Source: an uncultured Pelolinea sp. (lineage in GTDB: Bacteria; Chloroflexota; Anaerolineae; Anaerolineales; Anaerolineaceae). From it: DNA of 25,220 nt. A model generated the notes under the pieces. The model made no database searches and was not told where the DNA came from. It saw only the letters and a list, made by a program, of their open reading frames with translations. Each line of letters starts with the position of its first letter. The stretch's first letter is position 1. The position numbers were made by a program, and so were the translations under genes. Positions 23,301 through 25,220 of the stretch are shown piece by piece. Location of the stretch: NCBI GenBank assembly GCA_937902055.1, contig CALGUJ010000242.1, positions 1 to 25,220 on the forward strand, read 5' to 3'.

Positions 23301-24282
23301 CGATGGCGCTAACGAGAAAGAGATTGAAGCCGAACTCGGCCGTTCCTGGTTGATTGATACTGCCTGGAAAGAAATCGGTGAAAAAGCCTGGAATTGGGTG
23401 CACGAGCAAGGCTACCAACCGGACATGATCAAGGATGACGAAGAAGTCCGCTTGATGTACCTGGAAAACTGGCTGGGCGAAAAGGGCTATGACGTCTTCA
23501 ATTTCAAGACCGACATCAATTATGCCCGCCGTGCGACGTTGGCCGAATGGCTGCGTGACCGTGGTTACGAACCCGAAAGCTGCCTCTCGTTTGATAGCGT
23601 AGCCCCGGACGATTTCGAAATCGAACAGCGCGATTTGCGCGCGATTGACATCTGCCTGCGCATCTGGCTTGAGAAGAATGGCCAGAATGTCAGCCGCGTA
23701 AAAGATGAAAATATCCGTGAGCGCGCGGAGGCCTACATGGCTGAGACGCAAAATCCCATGCCAATCCTGGGAAAGCAGATCATCCGGGATGGAAAAACTG
23801 GTATGGCCTTCAATCAATCGGTTACCGTGGGTATTATGACCATCCTCAAGCTGCATCACCTGGTTGAGGATAAAGTTCACGCTCGTTCAACCGGCCCGTA
23901 CAGCCTGGTCACCCAGCAGCCTTTGGGCGGTAAGGCGCAATTCGGCGGACAACGCTTCGGCGAAATGGAAGTTTGGGCGCTGGAAGCTTACGGTGCGGCT
24001 TACACCTTGCAGGAAATGCTCACCGTCAAATCGGACGATGTGCAGGGCCGTGTTTCCTCCTATGAAGCAATCGTGAAAGGTGAGCAGATTGAAGAACCCA
24101 GCCTGCCGGCTTCGTTCCGCGTGTTGGTGAAAGAGTTGCAGAGCCTTGGCCTGGCTGTTGAAGCTGAGATGGATACCGGCGACGTGATTAAATTCGGCAA
24201 GGATGAAGAAAAAGTAAAACCGCCAAAATTGGCGACCGGTTTGTTGGGACTTGGAGAGAGTATCGAAGATTTATTGTCCTAA
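20362..24282 (+). CDS. rpoB: DNA-directed RNA polymerase subunit beta
   Basis: This 1306-residue catalytic beta subunit of RNA polymerase is clear from conserved blocks. These include [14 protein letters not shown] near the N terminus, the rifampicin region [15 protein letters not shown]...[42 protein letters not shown], and the C-terminal [22 protein letters not shown] with [13 protein letters not shown] precedes the ATG by about 7 bases. Between [11 protein letters not shown] (979-989) and RDGKTG (1142-1147), where E. coli has about 25 residues, there is an insertion giving about 130 extra residues with repeated W-L-x3-G-Y motifs. The residue equivalent to E. coli Arg529 is Thr431. The next gene is rpsL; rpoC is not there. 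Confidence 0.97.
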   Translation: MNSVLPEKSYARIHSILDIPNLIEVQKESFQRLKTVGLADLFTEISPIESYNKGIKLYFPSNSSEVKDFDLKFWFDEPKNSIEECLERDLTYASPLYVSVLLAGPEVPEPIKQDIFLGDFPEMTDKGTFIINGTERVVVSQLIRSPGVYFDAPVNRATGRKLATAKLIPDRGAWMEFETRKNDYLILKFNRKRSVPITIFLRALCAVQDGLGDSPLKTGTDEELVEFFKDIDKDTDRLYIANTIRQEPEWDLSDGRTIAEAALLEFFRKMRPGDPATLDNAREFLEQQLFDQRHYDLERVGRYKLNQKLDLSARIPVSHRTITKWDIVYLVRRMIMINNELEEKDDIDHLGNRRVKTVGELIQNKLRIGMRRMERVIKERMSIREQDQVSPVSLINIRPMIAALREFFGSSQLSQFMDQTNPLAELRHKRTLSALGPGGLRRDRAGFDVRDVHNSHYGRICPIETPEGPNIGLIGRLASFAKVNEYGFIETPYRKVYNSLPLKDKHLEGRTIREDIANSGGEVLAKQGDLITSELIAALKKNEIKEVPVVPFVSDEIEYLSADAEDKFNIAQANTTLNEKQEFTSSRISSRFHSDFIMSRPERIDFMDVAPHQIVGISASLIPFLEHDDANRALMGSNMQAQAVPLISPDLPLVSTGMERYAAMDSGQVVIAEGDGEVLSVNGKQITVRMSDGNVKTYNLRKYQRSNQSTCIDQRPIVIKGQRIHPGDVIADSSSTVDGDLALGQNVTIAFLSWEGGNFEDAILISERLVEEDRFTSVHIEKYEVEARDTKLGPEEITRDIPNVGDDAIKDLDEDGIVRLGAEVGPNDILVGKITPKGEKELTPEERLLRAIFGEKSRDVKDTSLRMPHGERGKVVEVKIFTREENTDLSAGVEKMVRVSVAQLRKLTAGDKMAGRHGNKGVVSRVVPVEDMPMLEDGTPVDIILNPLGVPGRMNIGQVLETHLGWAASRLGFRAVTPVFDGANEKEIEAELGRSWLIDTAWKEIGEKAWNWVHEQGYQPDMIKDDEEVRLMYLENWLGEKGYDVFNFKTDINYARRATLAEWLRDRGYEPESCLSFDSVAPDDFEIEQRDLRAIDICLRIWLEKNGQNVSRVKDENIRERAEAYMAETQNPMPILGKQIIRDGKTGMAFNQSVTVGIMTILKLHHLVEDKVHARSTGPYSLVTQQPLGGKAQFGGQRFGEMEVWALEAYGAAYTLQEMLTVKSDDVQGRVSSYEAIVKGEQIEEPSLPASFRVLVKELQSLGLAVEAEMDTGDVIKFGKDEEKVKPPKLATGLLGLGESIEDLLS

Positions 24283-24284
24283 AG

Positions 24285-24313
24285 TTGACGATAAATTATG
24301 TCTATGATATACT
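24285..24313 (+). promoter_or_regulatory. Sigma-70-type promoter of the rpsL-rpsG operon
   Basis: TTGACG (24285-24290) and TATACT (24308-24313) are 17 bases apart, with an additional TG one base before the -10 (extended -10). It starts two bases after the rpoB stop codon. The start site would be near 24320, about 43 bases before the rpsL GTG. The ribosomal genes thus can be transcribed independently of rpoB. Confidence 0.8.
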
Positions 24314-24362
24314 CCAATTTCGTGTTTTGAACTAAGTATTTATAATTTTTGGAGGCTGAAAG

Positions 24363-24779
24363 GTGCCCACTATCAATCAACTGATTCGAAAAGGTCGTAC
24401 AAGTAAAAAAGTAAAAAGCAAAGCGCCTGCCTTGCTTTATACCTTCAATACCAATAAACAGCGTCGTGTCCGCCAACCCAAAGGCGCCCCGCAGAAACGC
24501 GGTGTTTGCACGGTTGTAAGGACCATGACGCCCAAGAAGCCGAATTCCGCTCTGCGGAAGATCGCTCGTGTTCGTCTGACCAACCTGATCGAAGTGACTG
24601 CGTATATCCCCGGAGAAGGGCATCAATTGCAGGAGCACTCAGTTGTAATGGTTCGTGGCGGCCGTGTCAAAGATTTGCCCGGCGTTCGCTATCATATTGT
24701 GCGCGGCACGCTGGATACCACCGGTGTGGCTGACAGAAATACAAGCCGATCCAAATACGGCTCGAAGATGCCGAAATAG
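24363..24779 (+). CDS. rpsL: 30S ribosomal protein S12
   Basis: This 138-residue decoding-site protein of the small subunit is identified by [11 protein letters not shown] at the start, [38 protein letters not shown] and [18 protein letters not shown]. The lysines linked to streptomycin resistance (in TPKKPNS and GRVKDLPG) are wild type. Residues about 25-40 form the insertion of about 14 residues found in Bacillus-type S12 but absent in E. coli. The start codon is GTG, with GGAGG 7 bases upstream. rpsG follows after 30 bases. Confidence 0.97.
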   Translation: MPTINQLIRKGRTSKKVKSKAPALLYTFNTNKQRRVRQPKGAPQKRGVCTVVRTMTPKKPNSALRKIARVRLTNLIEVTAYIPGEGHQLQEHSVVMVRGGRVKDLPGVRYHIVRGTLDTTGVADRNTSRSKYGSKMPK

Positions 24780-24809
24780 GCAATTTGAAGATTGAGATGG
24801 AGTTTGTAA

Positions 24810-25220
24810 ATGCGTAGGACAAAACCCGAAAAGAGAGTTATCGAACCTGATATTCGATACGGCAATACCAATGTCCAGGTATTGATCAATCATGTTTTGG
24901 TCAAGGGCAAGAAAAGCACGGCAACCCGTGTGGTCTATGATGCCCTGGACATCGTTGAAGAAAAAACCCAGAAGAATCCCGCTGAGGTATTGGAAACCGC
25001 GTTCAAAAACGTCGGTCCAATGATGGAAGTTCGCCCTCGTCGTGTGGGCGGCGCAACTTACCAGGTTCCCATGGAAGTGGAGCCCGAGCGCAAGCTGACC
25101 TTGGCTATTCGCTGGATTCTGGGCGCAAGCCGTGCTCGCACCGGCAAATCCTTTGCGGATAAATTGTCGGCCGAGATCCTGGAAGCTGCGAATAATCAGG
25201 GTGCTGCGATCAAGAAGAAA
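24810..25220 (+). CDS. rpsG: 30S ribosomal protein S7, C-terminal end cut by the window
   Basis: The first 137 codons of S7, the primary 16S rRNA 3'-domain binder that starts assembly of the small-subunit head, are present. Recognisable segments are KRVIEPDIRYGN, VLVKGKKSTA, NVGPMMEVRPRRVGGATYQVP and AIRWILGASRAR. The usual length is about 156, so roughly 20 residues lie beyond the window edge. GGAG is 7 bases before the ATG. It belongs to the str operon with rpsL. fusA and tuf would be expected next. Confidence 0.96.
   Translation, partial: MRRTKPEKRVIEPDIRYGNTNVQVLINHVLVKGKKSTATRVVYDALDIVEEKTQKNPAEVLETAFKNVGPMMEVRPRRVGGATYQVPMEVEPERKLTLAIRWILGASRARTGKSFADKLSAEILEAANNQGAAIKKK

Noticed and set aside
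1..25220. CRISPR arrays, insertion sequences, phage or toxin-antitoxin genes
   Set aside because: No regularly spaced repeats, transposase motifs or terminal inverted repeats were found by eye. The only direct repeat of note is the short pair at 9533-9556.

Overview
The window looks like chromosomal DNA of an anaerobic, probably fermentative bacterium of the Chloroflexota, class Anaerolineae. This is an inference from three things: a large membrane glycosyltransferase of the Agl23 type fused to NHL repeats, ribosomal protein S12 with the Gram-positive-type insertion, and overall protein style. No 16S rRNA gene is present. Base composition is about 50% GC and coding density is high. No mobile element, CRISPR array or phage gene was seen.

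Layout. (1) 1-49: the 5' part of a tRNA-Gly(GCC) on the minus strand, cut by the window edge. (2) 232-4010, plus strand: sugar cluster 1, with a DeoR-type repressor, a galactitol-family PTS IIB and IIC, a 126-residue unknown protein and an AraD-like class II aldolase/epimerase. (3) 4143-11714, minus strand: sugar cluster 2, read from a DeoR-type repressor through PTS IIC, zinc alcohol dehydrogenase, short-chain dehydrogenase, M42 metallopeptidase-like protein, BtpA/SgcQ-like protein, ribulose-phosphate-3-epimerase-like protein, PTS IIA and PTS IIB. The two clusters converge on one bidirectional terminator at about 4096-4134. (4) 11902-14219, minus strand: gmd, a low-molecular-weight protein phosphatase and a lytic transglycosylase. 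(5) 14240-16675, minus strand: clpC with a strong terminator. (6) 16788-20156, minus strand: the Agl23-NHL protein. (7) 20362 to the end, plus strand: rpoB, rpsL and rpsG (cut by the window edge), with separate consensus-like promoters before rpoB and before rpsL.

How it works together. Cluster 2 has almost the full gene content of the enigmatic Escherichia coli sgc operon (SgcX, B, C, Q, A, E, R) plus two dehydrogenases. The likely scheme is phosphorylating uptake of a polyol or unusual sugar, oxidation by the dehydrogenases, then processing by the epimerase-like, BtpA-like and M42-like proteins. Cluster 1 has its own IIB and IIC but no IIA, so the single IIA of cluster 2 may serve both transporters. 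No enzyme I or HPr is in the window. The substrate cannot be read from sequence. This paired locus is the best candidate for an undescribed pathway. Other points of interest are a repeat-containing insertion of about 130 residues in RpoB, the absence of rpoC between rpoB and rpsL, an altered rifampicin-pocket residue, and the fused Agl23-NHL protein.
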